In this document: one piece after another, positions 7,883 to 16,663 of the stretch
Position numbering within the stretch: the stretch's first letter is position 1
Layout: each line of letters opens with the position of its first letter
DNA from: Actinospineispora spinosispora DSM 44797
GTDB taxonomy: Bacteria > Actinomycetota > Actinomycetes > Mycobacteriales > Pseudonocardiaceae
Assembly: GCF_000429025.1 (NCBI RefSeq)
Contig: NZ_AUBB01000025.1
Span: 1-64,000 of the forward strand
Length of the DNA stretch: 64,000 nucleotides
Reading direction: 5' to 3'
Notes under the pieces: model-generated
Seen by the model: only the letters and a program-made list of their open reading frames with translations
Told to the model about the DNA's origin: nothing
The model's database searches: none
Position numbers and translations under genes: made by a program

Positions 7883-8559
7883 GCACCGCGACCACGTTCG
7901 CTCTGTCCATCGAGAACGGCGACGAGCCATCGGCCGAGCGCCGCATCCTGATCGTCGACGACCACCCTGTCGTCTTCGACGGGGTGCGCAACATCCTGGC
8001 CGCGCACCCGGACCTGCGAATCGTCGGAGAGGCGAGCGAGCCGGTCGGCGCGGTTCGGCTGGCCGGCGAGCTGCAGCCGGACGCGGTGATCCTGGACCTG
8101 CGGATGGGCGGCCGGTTCAACCCCGAGATCTCCGGCGCGGTGAAGAAGGCGGCGCCGGCGACGAAGGTGCTGATCCACACCGCGTCGGAGGAGAACGAGC
8201 CGGTGCACGCGGCCCTGCGCGCGGGCGCCGACGGAGCCGTGTTCAAGGACGGCCGCGACCTGGTGGTCGCGCTGCGTACAGTCCTCGACTCCGACCGGGG
8301 CTATCTCGACCCCCGGCTACGCACGGAGCGCGGCGGCGCTCGGGGTGGCGACACCGGACCGGTGGTCGATGCTTTATCGCCGCGCGAGTACGACGTGCTG
8401 CGCGCGCTCGCGCTCGGTCAGTCGACCAGGGAGATATCCCAGGAGCTGTACCTCGCGGAGAGCACTGTGCGCAGCTACACGAAGGCACTGCTTGCCAAAC
8501 TGGGTGTGCGCAGCCGCATTGAAGCGCTTGCGGTGGCCCGCCGAGCGAACCTCATCTGA
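7879..8559 (+). CDS. NarL/LuxR-type response regulator containing a TTA codon
   Basis: 226 aa. The receiver domain has ILIVDDHPVVFDG and phospho-acceptor Asp in VILDLRMGG (near residue 73). The C-terminal HTH has LSPREYDVLRALALGQSTRE then LYLAESTVRSYTKALLAKLG. It is coupled to the kinase just upstream. Codon 166 (8374-8376) is TTA, a rare leucine codon in actinomycetes that often marks bldA-type translational control. A tRNA with anticodon UAA lies 145 bases downstream. Confidence 0.9.
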   Translation: MSTATTFALSIENGDEPSAERRILIVDDHPVVFDGVRNILAAHPDLRIVGEASEPVGAVRLAGELQPDAVILDLRMGGRFNPEISGAVKKAAPATKVLIHTASEENEPVHAALRAGADGAVFKDGRDLVVALRTVLDSDRGYLDPRLRTERGGARGGDTGPVVDALSPREYDVLRALALGQSTREISQELYLAESTVRSYTKALLAKLGVRSRIEALAVARRANLI

Positions 8560-8703
8560 GCGCACTGATTCGCCACTGATTGGCTCAGCACACAACTAAA
8601 CTCGTAACTGGTGACAACTCTCCGTACAGGAGAGCTTACTGAGACCACCGTATCGAGTGCACTTTTCTTTCCTAACGGACTAGCCCGTACCCTCAGTGCT
8701 GTC

Positions 8704-8777
8704 GCCCCCGTAGCCCAATCGGCAGAGGCAAGCCCCTTAAAAGGGCCGCAGTGTGGGTTCGAGTCCCACCGGGGGCA
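8704..8777 (+). tRNA. tRNA with anticodon UAA but a short variable loop
   Basis: 74 bases fold as a cloverleaf. The acceptor stem GCCCCCG (8704-8710) pairs perfectly with CGGGGGC (8770-8776), with discriminator A at 8777. The D-stem has three pairs (GCC/GGC) with GG in the loop. The anticodon stem has four good pairs around loop CTTAAAA (8736-8742), giving anticodon UAA at 8738-8740. The variable loop is five bases (GCAGT), and the T-arm is GTGGG-TTCGAGT-CCCAC. CCA is not encoded. UAA reads UUA leucine codons, yet bacterial tRNA-Leu normally has a long variable arm, so charging identity is unclear. It might be a phage-type or decayed tRNA. Confidence 0.85.
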
Positions 8778-8831
8778 CGCTCATCGATTACCCGCGGTAC
8801 GGCGAAGACGGACATTGCCCAGACTGCATGA

Positions 8832-9503
8832 TCATATCGAGGATTCGGGAGCATAGCCCGCTCGGGCCGCACCGCGTGCGAGCTGCCGGGCGGCCTCGTG
8901 TTCCTCGGCGAGGCGGCACAGGGCGAGCACGACCGGCTCGTGGAGCACGGCGCCGACCACCCTGTGCCGCACCATCTCGTCCCCGGGCGCCGAGGCGCTG
9001 GTCAGCGCGGTGATCTCGCTGGCCGCGATGCGGTGCGCGGCCTCTGCGTAGGCGTCCAGGACGTCCCTGGCCGGCGCGGCGTCCAGGCGGCGCAACGCCA
9101 GCAGTGCGTCGGCGAGCTGGTCCCGTGCCGGGGCGCGGTGGCGCACCTGCCAGCCCAGCTCCTTCAGCAGCGCGTCGACCTCGGTGCGCGCCGACAGCCG
9201 GTCCGGGTCGTCCCCCGCCGGGCCGGGGCCCCCGGCCAACGCGTCCCGCACGCGGACGAGCGTCTCATGCGGTCCCGACTCGGTGTCGTCGACCAGGTCG
9301 AGCACCGCCCGCACGGTCACCAGCGGCAGTCCGCCGACCTCACTGAGCGCCCGGACCAGCCGGAGGCGACGCACGTGGCCGTCGTCGTAGACGGCCTGTG
9401 TGGTCGAGGTGCGCCGCCCGGCGGGCAACAGACCCGAGCGCAGGTAGTACTTGATCGTCGCCACCGGAAGGCCCGCCCGCAGGCCCAGCTCCGAGATCCG
9501 CAT
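8832..9503 (-). CDS. MerR-family transcriptional regulator
   Basis: 223 aa from ATG 9503. The N-terminal winged helix is typical of MerR: RISELGLRAGLPVATIKYYL then YDDGHVRRLRLVRALSEVGG. The C-terminal ~140 residues are helical with no cysteine or known ligand-binding motif (DVLDAYAEAAHRIAASEI and similar). It follows the secreted-protein gene by only seven bases, so it is probably the last gene of a three-gene leftward operon (10745 to 8832). A longer reading frame upstream is not supported, because the HTH begins at this Met. Confidence 0.88.
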   Translation of the reverse strand: MRISELGLRAGLPVATIKYYLRSGLLPAGRRTSTTQAVYDDGHVRRLRLVRALSEVGGLPLVTVRAVLDLVDDTESGPHETLVRVRDALAGGPGPAGDDPDRLSARTEVDALLKELGWQVRHRAPARDQLADALLALRRLDAAPARDVLDAYAEAAHRIAASEITALTSASAPGDEMVRHRVVGAVLHEPVVLALCRLAEEHEAARQLARGAARAGYAPESSI

Positions 9504-9510
9504 GCGAGTA

Positions 9511-10278
9511 CTACCCGCACACCTGGCTGCTGGTGCTCCTGATCGGTGGCCCGGCGGGGAACACGCTGTCGATCGCGTAGTACCACCGGCCGGTGCAGGT
9601 GGGCGGCGCCACGATGAGCGGGATCCGGCGGGTCCGACCGTCGACCTCCCGCTCGACATAGGTGTGGATGTCGATGTTGCGCAGCGAGGTGATCACGATC
9701 GGTGAGGGTGTCGCCGCGGTACCGCCGGGAAGGTCGCGCAGATCCACGTGCAGCGCCGGCCCGTAGGGACCTTGCGGCTCGTCACGCACGACCCCGGTGA
9801 GCACGAACGGGGGCGCGATCGGCGTCTCGACGTACAGCAGCTGGGTGGGGTCGCCGTCCAGCGCCGGCCCCACGAACTCCGTGACGTGCGCCCGGTGGGT
9901 CAGTGGCGCCACCCCGGCCGCCGCGAGCACCTCGGCGGTGGCGAACCTCGAACCGGCCGGGCACGCGGACGGCCCACGTGACCTCAGCTGTCCCGGGTCG
10001 CACTGGGGGAACACCGGCCCGTTCCACACGACACCGCGAGGGAAATGGATGACCACCTCGGTCGGTGAGCGCAGCGGAACCGCGCGCACCCGGTTGTCGT
10101 AGGTCTGTTCGAGATCGAAGACGATGCCCTCCCCCGGCCGCGCCGGTGACGCCTGCGCACGAAAGGTCTGGGTATTGCCTAGTGCGTCCGCGTCCTCCGA
10201 GGCGTGAGCCACCGGGGCCACCGCGAGACCGGCCGTCACGAGCGCCGCGGCCAGCGAGACACCGAGCATCGTTCTCAT
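9511..10278 (-). CDS. secreted protein of unknown function
   Basis: 255 aa. Residues 1-27 form a Sec signal peptide (RTMLGVSLAAALVTAGLAV, ending VAHASED, likely cleavage after AHA). The mature part is beta-rich: FRAQASPARPGEGIVFDLEQ, TEVVIHFPRGVVWN, and three cysteine-containing turns (PQCDPGQL, SACPAGSR, PPTCTGRW), ending in SSQVCG, so disulfides are likely. I do not recognise the family. The ATG overlaps the stop of the preceding SnoaL-like gene (ATGA). Confidence 0.78.
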   Translation of the reverse strand: MRTMLGVSLAAALVTAGLAVAPVAHASEDADALGNTQTFRAQASPARPGEGIVFDLEQTYDNRVRAVPLRSPTEVVIHFPRGVVWNGPVFPQCDPGQLRSRGPSACPAGSRFATAEVLAAAGVAPLTHRAHVTEFVGPALDGDPTQLLYVETPIAPPFVLTGVVRDEPQGPYGPALHVDLRDLPGGTAATPSPIVITSLRNIDIHTYVEREVDGRTRRIPLIVAPPTCTGRWYYAIDSVFPAGPPIRSTSSQVCG

Positions 10279-10745
10279 CGGCTCGCCCCGACCGATGCCG
10301 AGGTCATGCGCCCTTCGGCCGCCTCCGCGACACCCGAGGCGACCAGACGTTCGCAGCCTCGGGCCCATCTCTGGGTGTCCTCGATGACCAGGTCGTGGAC
10401 CACCTTGCCCCAGCGCAGCACCAGGAAGTGCGCGAACTGGTTCTCGTACGGAGCTCCGGCGATCGAGCTGTGGATGACGACGTGCGCGGTCAGCTGTTGC
10501 CGCCACGGCGGACCGGCCGAGACGACTCGCCGGACGTCGAAGCGGGGCTCCGGCAACAGCCGCAGGAACCGCTCGAACCAGCGTCGCAGCTCGACCGAGC
10601 CGGACAGCTGCGCGCCCAGCGGTGAGTCACCGGTGAACTCGAACTGGCAGCGGCCGTCGAACTGCGCCAGAAGGGCGTCCAGGTCTCCGCGTTCGAGCGC
10701 ACGAAGACCCCGGAGGTACTCGCGACGAGCAAGTCTCTGCAGCAC
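10275..10745 (-). CDS. SnoaL/NTF2-fold protein
   Basis: 156 aa from GTG 10745, chosen because CAGGAG stands five bases before it; an open frame extends 26 codons further without such a site. The sequence YLRGLRALERGDLDALLAQF, then GSVELRRWFERFLRLLPEP and FAHFLVLRWGKVVHDLVIED has the shape of SnoaL-like polyketide cyclase/NTF2 domains, which bind small hydrophobic ligands. The substrate is unknown. It is the first gene of the leftward trio and is divergent from the TetR gene. Confidence 0.75.
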   Translation of the reverse strand: MLQRLARREYLRGLRALERGDLDALLAQFDGRCQFEFTGDSPLGAQLSGSVELRRWFERFLRLLPEPRFDVRRVVSAGPPWRQQLTAHVVIHSSIAGAPYENQFAHFLVLRWGKVVHDLVIEDTQRWARGCERLVASGVAEAAEGRMTSASVGASR

Positions 10746-10836
10746 AGCTACTCCTGACGGCGTGGGCCGGCACGGGCGCATGGCGATTCCGTGCGGCGGG
10801 AGGTCTGGCACGCTGGAGACCACCAGGGCCAGTGTT

Positions 10837-10876
10837 TGACAGTGTCATACTAGCGAGGAGATTGTCAGTGTCAATC
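10837..10876. promoter_or_regulatory. twin operator sites for the adjacent TetR regulator
   Basis: Two related inverted repeats lie in the divergent gap: TGACA-G-TGTCA (10837-10847, perfect) and GATTGTCAGTGTCAATC (10860-10876, eight-base arms with one mismatch). The second overlaps the GTG start of the TetR gene at 10868. This layout is typical of TetR autoregulation. A TTGACA at 10836 could be the -35 element. Confidence 0.6.
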
Positions 10877-11482
10877 AATGCTGGGGGAGGCCCTCGAAAA
10901 GTGGGTACCCACTACGAGGGCGACCTGCGTGTGGCCCTGCTCGACGCAGCCGTCCTCGCGCTCGGCGAGACCGGCGTCGACGGGCTCAGCCTGCGGGGCG
11001 TCGCCCGGCGGATCGGGGTCTCACACGCCGCCCCCGCCCATCACTTCGGCGACAAGGTGGGTCTGCTGACGGCCGTCGCGGCCAGGGGGTTCGAGCTGTT
11101 CACCGAGCACCTGGCCGAGGCGCTCAGCGGCGGCGAGGCCGACCCGGTGGCCCAGCTGCCGCTCTTGACCAGGGCGTACTCCGAGTTCGCCGAGAACTAT
11201 CCGGAGCACTTCGACCTCATGTTCCGGCCGGCGTCGGTCCGGGTCGAGGACCCCGAGTACATGCGCACCAGCGGTATCGCGTTCGAGGCGCTCCGGGCCC
11301 ACCTCGAGGAGTGCCAGCGCCGGGGCTGGCGCGGGGAGGCCGACTCGGCGGCGCTCACCAGCGCGGCCTGGGCCCTCGCTCACGGAATCGCCGTGCTGCG
11401 CGCGCACGGCTCACTCGCCCGCCACTACTCCGACCCGACGCTCGACGCCGTCGAGGACATCGCGGTGTCGCTGCTGTTCTGA
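10868..11482 (+). CDS. TetR-family transcriptional regulator
   Basis: 204 aa from GTG 10868, which has GAGGAG seven bases upstream. The N-terminal HTH reads LLDAAVLALGETGVDGLSLR, then GVARRIGVSHAAPAHHFGDK. The C-terminus resembles the TetR_C WHG-type ligand domain (AYSEFAENYPEHFDLMFRP). It probably represses itself and the divergent SnoaL-like/secreted protein/MerR operon through the palindromes in the gap. The inducer is unknown. Confidence 0.9.
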   Translation: MSINAGGGPRKVGTHYEGDLRVALLDAAVLALGETGVDGLSLRGVARRIGVSHAAPAHHFGDKVGLLTAVAARGFELFTEHLAEALSGGEADPVAQLPLLTRAYSEFAENYPEHFDLMFRPASVRVEDPEYMRTSGIAFEALRAHLEECQRRGWRGEADSAALTSAAWALAHGIAVLRAHGSLARHYSDPTLDAVEDIAVSLLF

Positions 11483-11636
11483 CCAGGCCACCCTCCCGTT
11501 CGAGGGGACAGATTGCCTCTCTGGGGGCACGCCCGCGACGCGCACGCTCTCTAGCCTTGTATCGGTAGGTGCCAACGGAGGACCCGGCGCACGGTGTCTC
11601 CGACTTCACCGAGCGCACCACGGAAGCGGCGAGACT

Positions 11637-11903
11637 GTGGACAGCATCGCGATCGAGGAGTTGGCCTACGCGCTGCGTGGTGTGTCGTACCCCGCGCAGC
11701 GATGGCAGCTGTTGGCCTGGGCCGACTACAACGCGACCGGCGGGCGGCTGCGGGACGCGGTGTGGCAGCTCCCCGAGCGGGCCTACGCCCACCTGTACGA
11801 CGTGCACGACGCCATCCATGCCGAACGCCTGCCACCCGAGGTTCCGCTGACCGTCATCCAGCCGCACCGCCTCAGCAGAGAACCCTCGGCCGAGGTTCGC
11901 TGA
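11637..11903 (+). CDS. DUF2795-domain protein
   Basis: 88 aa from GTG 11637. The pattern LAYALRGVSYPAQRWQLLAW with LRDAVWQLPERAYAHLYDVH matches the small actinobacterial DUF2795 family (short helical proteins of unknown function). It stands alone between the TetR gene and the NAD(P)-binding protein. The 154 bases upstream hold no obvious gene. Confidence 0.75.
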   Translation: MDSIAIEELAYALRGVSYPAQRWQLLAWADYNATGGRLRDAVWQLPERAYAHLYDVHDAIHAERLPPEVPLTVIQPHRLSREPSAEVR

Positions 11904-11946
11904 CCGCGCCAGGTGTACGTCCGGTACCCGAGGGTAGGTGCTGGGC

Positions 11947-12003
11947 ATGACGCATCACCCGGCACCCTTCGACGACCAGGCCCGGCTGGGCAGGCCCCGA
12001 TGA
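11947..12003 (+). CDS. possible 18-codon ORF coupled to the next gene
   Basis: ATG 11947 opens an 18-residue frame (MTHHPAPFDDQARLGRPR) whose TGA overlaps the ATG of the NAD(P)-binding protein (ATGA). The downstream gene has no clear Shine-Dalgarno sequence of its own, so this mini-ORF might deliver ribosomes by coupling, or it may be a remnant of a longer gene. No homologue is recognised. Confidence 0.35.
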   Translation: MTHHPAPFDDQARLGRPR

Positions 12004-12905
12004 AGACGGCCGTGGCCGGTTCCTCGGGTTTCATCGGCACCCGGCTGTGCCCACGTCTGGAGGACGCGGGCCACACCGTGCGGGCGATGACCCGCCACCC
12101 CGACCGGTACCTCGGTTCGGGCGAGCCGGTGTTCGGTGACGTCAACGACGAGGCCTCACTCGCCGACGCACTGGCGGGCTGCGACATCGCCTACTACCTC
12201 GTGCACTCGCTGGGCGAACCCGACTTCGAGACCCGCGACGCCGACGCCGCGCGGCGCTTCGCCCGCGCGGCCGCCGACGCGGGGATCCGTCGGATCATCT
12301 ACCTGGGCGGGCTCGGCGACGACCGCGACGACCTGTCCGCCCACCTGCGCAGCCGCCGTGAGGTCGAGTCGCTCCTCGGCGGGTCGGGGGTGCCGGTGAC
12401 CGCGCTGCGCGCCGGGATCATCGTCGGCAACGGAGGCATCTCCTGGGAGATGACCCGCCAGCTCGTCGAACGTCTCCCGGCGATGATCACGCCCCGCTGG
12501 GTCCGGACCCGGACCCAGCCGATCGCGGTGGCCGACGTCGTTCGTTACCTGGTCGAGGTGGCGCAGGTCGAGGAGACGACCGGCCGCGTGTTCGACATCG
12601 GTGGGCCGGACGTGCTGGCCTACCTGGACATGCTGCGGCGCGTCGCGGCGATCCAGGGCCGCCACACCCTGATCGTGCCGGTTCCGCTGCTGTCGCCGGG
12701 GCTGTCCTCGCTCTGGCTGGGGCTGGTCACCGACGTGGACAGCGACACCGGCCGGTCCCTGGTCGACTCGATGGCCAACGAGGTCGTCGTCCGCGACGAC
12801 TCGATTCGCTCGCTCGTCCCGTTCCCGACCACGAGCTACGACGACGCCGCGCTCGCCGCACTGGGCGAGCGCGCCGCCGCGAAACGCTCCACGACCGGCG
12901 GGTGA
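12000..12905 (+). CDS. NAD(P)-binding atypical SDR / NmrA-like protein
   Basis: 301 aa. A Rossmann motif GSSGFIGTRL is at the N-terminus, followed by FGDVNDEASLADALAGCD, YYLVHSLGE and IIYLGGLG. These fit the extended/atypical SDR group with NmrA-type NAD(P) binding (often annotated NAD(P)H-binding or DUF2867-linked). The Ser-Tyr-Lys catalytic triad is not evident, so it may be a sensor or a non-classical oxidoreductase. The TGA lies in the left arm of the terminator hairpin. Confidence 0.82.
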   Translation: MKTAVAGSSGFIGTRLCPRLEDAGHTVRAMTRHPDRYLGSGEPVFGDVNDEASLADALAGCDIAYYLVHSLGEPDFETRDADAARRFARAAADAGIRRIIYLGGLGDDRDDLSAHLRSRREVESLLGGSGVPVTALRAGIIVGNGGISWEMTRQLVERLPAMITPRWVRTRTQPIAVADVVRYLVEVAQVEETTGRVFDIGGPDVLAYLDMLRRVAAIQGRHTLIVPVPLLSPGLSSLWLGLVTDVDSDTGRSLVDSMANEVVVRDDSIRSLVPFPTTSYDDAALAALGERAAAKRSTTGG

Positions 12906-12939
12906 TCGTGCCAGAGGAGTCCCTCGGGCGCGATCACCC
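12900..12939. terminator. hairpin between convergent genes
   Basis: GGGTGATCGTGCC (12900-12912) pairs with GGCGCGATCACCC (12927-12939), 13 bp with one G-T pair and a 14-base loop. It lies between the stops of the NAD(P)-binding protein and catalase genes and could end transcription from both sides. There is no T-run. Confidence 0.6.
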
Positions 12940-12945
12940 TGATCG

Positions 12946-14469
12946 TCAGGCCTTGGCCTGCATGGACTCCCTGGCGGGATTGGCCTGCTCGCCCGCCTTC
13001 GGGTCCATCTCGTCCTTCTTGTCCAGCACTCCCTGCATGATGCGGTCACCGAGCGTCTTGTCGACGTTGTGCCAGTACTCGAAGGCCCGGTTCAGCACCG
13101 GCTCGGTGACGCCGTTGAGCAGGTGCCCGACGACGTTGTCGACCAGCCGCTCGCGGGCGGCGTCGTCCATCACCTCGCGGACCAGCGTGCCCGCCTGACC
13201 CCAGTCGTCGTCCTCGGCGTGGGACACGTACGCGGAGCGGGTGATCGCCCCGTCGGTCTGCCAGGTCGGCGGGGTGCCGTACCGGCCGACGTCCGCGGCG
13301 GGCCCACCCTTGGAGTTGGGCGCGTACACCGGGTCGGTGCGCTTGCGGAACGCCATCGCACCGTCCTTCGAGTACGTGTGCACCGGCACGATCGGCGCGT
13401 TGACCGGCAGCTGCTGGTAGTTGACCCCGATCCGGTAGCGGTGCGCGTCCGCGTAGGAGAACAGCCGCGCGAGCAGCATCCGGTCCGGGCTCGGGCCGAT
13501 TCCGGGCACCAGGTTGTTCGGCTGGAACGCGGCCTGCTCGATCTCCGCGTGGTTGTCGGTCGGGTTGCGGTCCAGCGTCATCCTGCCGACCTCGACCAGC
13601 GGGTAGTCGCCGTGCGGCCAGACCTTCGTCAGGTCGAACGGGTTGAACCGGTAGTCCGCCGCGTCGGCGTACGGCATGACCTGCACGTACATCGTCCAGC
13701 TCGGGTGCTCGCCGTCGCGGATGTGTTCCCACAGGTCACGCGTGTGGTAGTCGGTGTCCACCGCGCACATCTGGTCGGCCTCGTGCTGGGTGAAGTACTC
13801 CACGCCCTGGTCGGTCTTGAACGTGTACTTGACCCAGAACTCCTCGCCCTCGGCGTTGACCCACATGTAGGTGTGCGACGTGTACCCGTTCATGTGGCGC
13901 CAGGTCCGGGGGATGCCCCTGTCACCCATCAGCCAGGTCACCTGGTGCGCGGACTCCGGGGACAGCGTCCAGAAGTCCCACTGCATGTCGTGGTCGCGCA
14001 GGTTGTTGCTGACCAGGCGCTTCTGCGAACGGATGAAGTGCTGGAACTTCATCGGGTCCTTGATGAAGAAGACCGGGGTGTTGTTCCCGACCATGTCGTA
14101 GTTGCCCTCTGATGTGTAGAACTTGAGGGCGAACCCGCGCGGGTCACGCCAGGTGTCGGGGCTGCCGCGCTCGCCGGCCACGGTGGAGAACCGGGCGACC
14201 AGCTCGGTCTCGGCCCCGGGCTGGAACAGCGCCGCCTTGGTGTAGGCGCTGACGTCACCGGTCACCTGGAACCTGCCGAACGCGCCGCTGCCCTTGGCGT
14301 GCGGCTGGCGTTCGGGGATGCGCTCGCGGTTGAACTGCGCCATCTGCTCGATCAGGTAGGCGTCCTGCAGCAGGATCGGCCCGCCCGGCCCCGCCGTCAG
14401 TGAATGCTCGTCGCTCTCGACCGGGATGCCGGCGTCCGTGGTGGTGAAAACGTGCTGGGCGTCAGTCAC
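12946..14469 (-). CDS. katA: monofunctional haem catalase
   Basis: 507 aa from GTG 14469 with AGGAGG six bases before it. Catalytic His is in [13 protein letters not shown] (near 60), distal Asn in [11 protein letters not shown], and the haem-ligating Tyr in [17 protein letters not shown]. The length and the absence of a flavodoxin-like C-terminal domain indicate a small-subunit catalase that breaks hydrogen peroxide into water and oxygen in the cytoplasm. No peroxide-regulator gene is adjacent, and the 111 bases upstream probably carry its own promoter. Confidence 0.95.
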   Translation of the reverse strand: MTDAQHVFTTTDAGIPVESDEHSLTAGPGGPILLQDAYLIEQMAQFNRERIPERQPHAKGSGAFGRFQVTGDVSAYTKAALFQPGAETELVARFSTVAGERGSPDTWRDPRGFALKFYTSEGNYDMVGNNTPVFFIKDPMKFQHFIRSQKRLVSNNLRDHDMQWDFWTLSPESAHQVTWLMGDRGIPRTWRHMNGYTSHTYMWVNAEGEEFWVKYTFKTDQGVEYFTQHEADQMCAVDTDYHTRDLWEHIRDGEHPSWTMYVQVMPYADAADYRFNPFDLTKVWPHGDYPLVEVGRMTLDRNPTDNHAEIEQAAFQPNNLVPGIGPSPDRMLLARLFSYADAHRYRIGVNYQQLPVNAPIVPVHTYSKDGAMAFRKRTDPVYAPNSKGGPAADVGRYGTPPTWQTDGAITRSAYVSHAEDDDWGQAGTLVREVMDDAARERLVDNVVGHLLNGVTEPVLNRAFEYWHNVDKTLGDRIMQGVLDKKDEMDPKAGEQANPARESMQAKA

Positions 14470-14580
14470 TACTGACCTCCTCGGGTGTCTCGGTGCACGG
14501 GCGACGGTGACGTGCCCGTGCCTCAGCTGAGGCCTCCCCCGGCCCGGGTCCGTCAAACCTCGCGGCAGGAGGCCGTGCGC

Positions 14581-15579
14581 TCAGGCGGCGAGCCAGTTCT
14601 CCGGTGCGTCGCCGTACTCGCGCCGCAGCGCGGGCAGCAGCTCGGCGCGCGCGTAGTCGAGGAACTCCGGCTGCGTGTCACCGCCCACCTGCACCAGCGC
14701 CACGTGGCTGTATCCGGCGTCCGCCCAGGGCCGCAGTGCCTTCACGAACTCGGCCGTGTCCGGTCCGCAGGGGATCGACTCGGCCACGTCCTCCGGCCGG
14801 ACGAACTGGGTTGCCGCGGCGAAGCCCGCCGGTCCGGGCAGCTCGGCGTTGACCTTCCAGCCGCCGGCGAACCAGCGGAACTGCTCGTGTGCCCGGCGCA
14901 CGGCCTCGTCACGGTCCGGGTCCCAGCAGATCGGCTGTTGCCCGATCTTCGGCACGGTCCTCGACGTGGCCGCGTCGAACCCGGTCACCAGCTCGGCGTT
15001 CGGTTCGACCGCGATCATCGCGTCCGAGACCGGAGCGAACCGCTCGATGCTCTGCGCGCCGCTGACCGCCACACCGATCGGGAGCCTGGTGGCGGGCAGG
15101 TCGTAGAGCCGCGCCGAGTCCACCCGGTAGTGGTCGCCCGCGAAGTTCACGTCCTTGCCGTCCAGCAGGTCGCGGATGATCGTGATCGACTCGGCCAGCA
15201 TCTCGTGCCGGACGTTGACCGGCGGCCATCCCCGCCCGACGACGTGCTCGTTGAGACTTTCGCCCGCGCCGAGGCCGAGCAGGAAGCGGTCGTCGGACAG
15301 CAGCGACACCGTCGCCGCCTTCTGCGCGACGACCGCCGGGTGGTACCGGATGATCGGGCAGGTCACATAGGTCATCAGCCCGATCCGCGTGGTGCTCGCG
15401 GCGACCGCGCCGAGCACCGACCACGCGTACGGCGCGTGCCCCTGCTCGGCAAGCCAGGGTGAGAAGTGGTCACTGCTGACCGCGAAGTCGAAGCCGGCGT
15501 TCTCCGCCCCGACCGCGTCGGCGACCAGCCCTTTCGGTCCACGTTGCTCGGTCATCAAGGTATAGCCCACTGCCACCAT
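14581..15579 (-). CDS. F420-dependent LLM-class oxidoreductase (G6PDH-related)
   Basis: 332 aa from ATG 15579 (MVAVGYTLMTEQRGPKG). GFDFAVSSDHFSPWLAEQGH, APYAWSVLGAVAASTTRIGL and TYVTCPIIRYHPAVVAQKAA are hallmarks of the TIGR03557 type, an LLM subfamily close to F420-dependent glucose-6-phosphate dehydrogenase. It should transfer hydride to or from F420; the substrate is unknown. The barrel fold is complete to the C-terminus. The start could also be MTEQ at 15555, but GYTL belongs to the first beta strand. It is monocistronic by spacing. Confidence 0.88.
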   Translation of the reverse strand: MVAVGYTLMTEQRGPKGLVADAVGAENAGFDFAVSSDHFSPWLAEQGHAPYAWSVLGAVAASTTRIGLMTYVTCPIIRYHPAVVAQKAATVSLLSDDRFLLGLGAGESLNEHVVGRGWPPVNVRHEMLAESITIIRDLLDGKDVNFAGDHYRVDSARLYDLPATRLPIGVAVSGAQSIERFAPVSDAMIAVEPNAELVTGFDAATSRTVPKIGQQPICWDPDRDEAVRRAHEQFRWFAGGWKVNAELPGPAGFAAATQFVRPEDVAESIPCGPDTAEFVKALRPWADAGYSHVALVQVGGDTQPEFLDYARAELLPALRREYGDAPENWLAA

Positions 15580-15616
15580 GCCCGCGGCTACCCATCGAGC
15601 GCGCGGCAAAAACGCC

Positions 15617-16663
15617 TCACCGGTCCCGGTCGCGCACGGTGCGCCACCGTTCCCACTCCCGGTGTCCGTAGGTCGCGCGCCGCACGGTGGTGTCGTTCTC
15701 CAGCCCGGAACCCACCGCGCCCGCGACGGTGCCCATGACGGTCGCCATGAGCGCCACGGTCAGGTAGTCGGTGATCCCCGCCGGGTGGCCGATGATCCGC
15801 GACAGGTACCCGGGTGAGGCGACGACACCCACCGCGACCAGCACGAACGCGAACAGCTCGACGAAGAAGACCGCCACGCCGAAACCCACCGTCAGCACGG
15901 TGCCCGCGTTGCGCAGTCCGGTGCTCGGCGAACGACGGCGTTCCCACAGGTCGTGGTCGGTGATGAGCCAGGTGACGAGGATGCCGATCGCCCCGCCCGC
16001 CATCGTCGCCAGCCGCCACGGGCTCAGCGACGCGGCGAGCTGCCAGATGTTGGAGTACAGGACGCCGAACGCGCTACCGGTCAACGCGCCGGCCAGCGCC
16101 CTGGACAGCCCGAGCACGAACTGCCACGGCCGGTTGGCCCGCACCATGCCGGCCACCAGGCGCGGGATGCCGAGCGCGGAGTCCACCACGATCTCGCTGC
16201 TGGCGTTCGCCCAGGACGGGGCCGCGGCGCGCACCCTGTTGCGGCCGCCGAAGGCCGGCACCCGATCGGTGCGCCCCGCGAGGTAGCGGATCAGCGGGAC
16301 CACCAGCCGGCGCGCCCGCCGGGTGATCATGAACCCGCCGAGCGCGGGCAGGGACACCAGCGCGACGCGGTCCTCGACGCTGACCTCCGCGACGATGACG
16401 CTCTCCTCGTCCCGCAGCGGCGCGTCGGTCAGGCACAACGCCAGGTCCCAGCCGGTGTGGCGAACCCGGTCACGCGCCTTGTCGAGCAGTCGTTGCTCCG
16501 CGTCGGGCGCGAGCGCCTCGAACGGGTCGCACACCGCCTCGACCTCCCAGACCGTCCCGTCCCCTCGGCTCAGGTCGTCCGGCAGCGCCGCCGCGAGCCG
16601 GTCGGCGATCACCGAGGGCAGGTCGGGGTCACACAGCAGCCCGACGACGACCTTCTCCGTCAC
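15617..16663 (-). CDS. membrane protein of unknown function, last gene of a coupled operon
   Basis: 348 aa from GTG 16663, overlapping the stop of the exchanger gene (GTGA). The N-terminal ~190 residues are soluble (VVVGLLCDPDLPSVIADRLA and so on). The C-terminal part has about four membrane helices, including TMAGGAIGILVTWLITD, a long hydrophobic stretch around VLTVGFGVAVFFVELFAFV, and DYLTVALMATVMGTVAGAVG. No known domain is recognised. A C-terminal cytoplasmic tail ends WERWRTVRDRDR. Coupling suggests a role linked to the cation exchanger. Confidence 0.75.
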   Translation of the reverse strand: MTEKVVVGLLCDPDLPSVIADRLAAALPDDLSRGDGTVWEVEAVCDPFEALAPDAEQRLLDKARDRVRHTGWDLALCLTDAPLRDEESVIVAEVSVEDRVALVSLPALGGFMITRRARRLVVPLIRYLAGRTDRVPAFGGRNRVRAAAPSWANASSEIVVDSALGIPRLVAGMVRANRPWQFVLGLSRALAGALTGSAFGVLYSNIWQLAASLSPWRLATMAGGAIGILVTWLITDHDLWERRRSPSTGLRNAGTVLTVGFGVAVFFVELFAFVLVAVGVVASPGYLSRIIGHPAGITDYLTVALMATVMGTVAGAVGSGLENDTTVRRATYGHREWERWRTVRDRDR

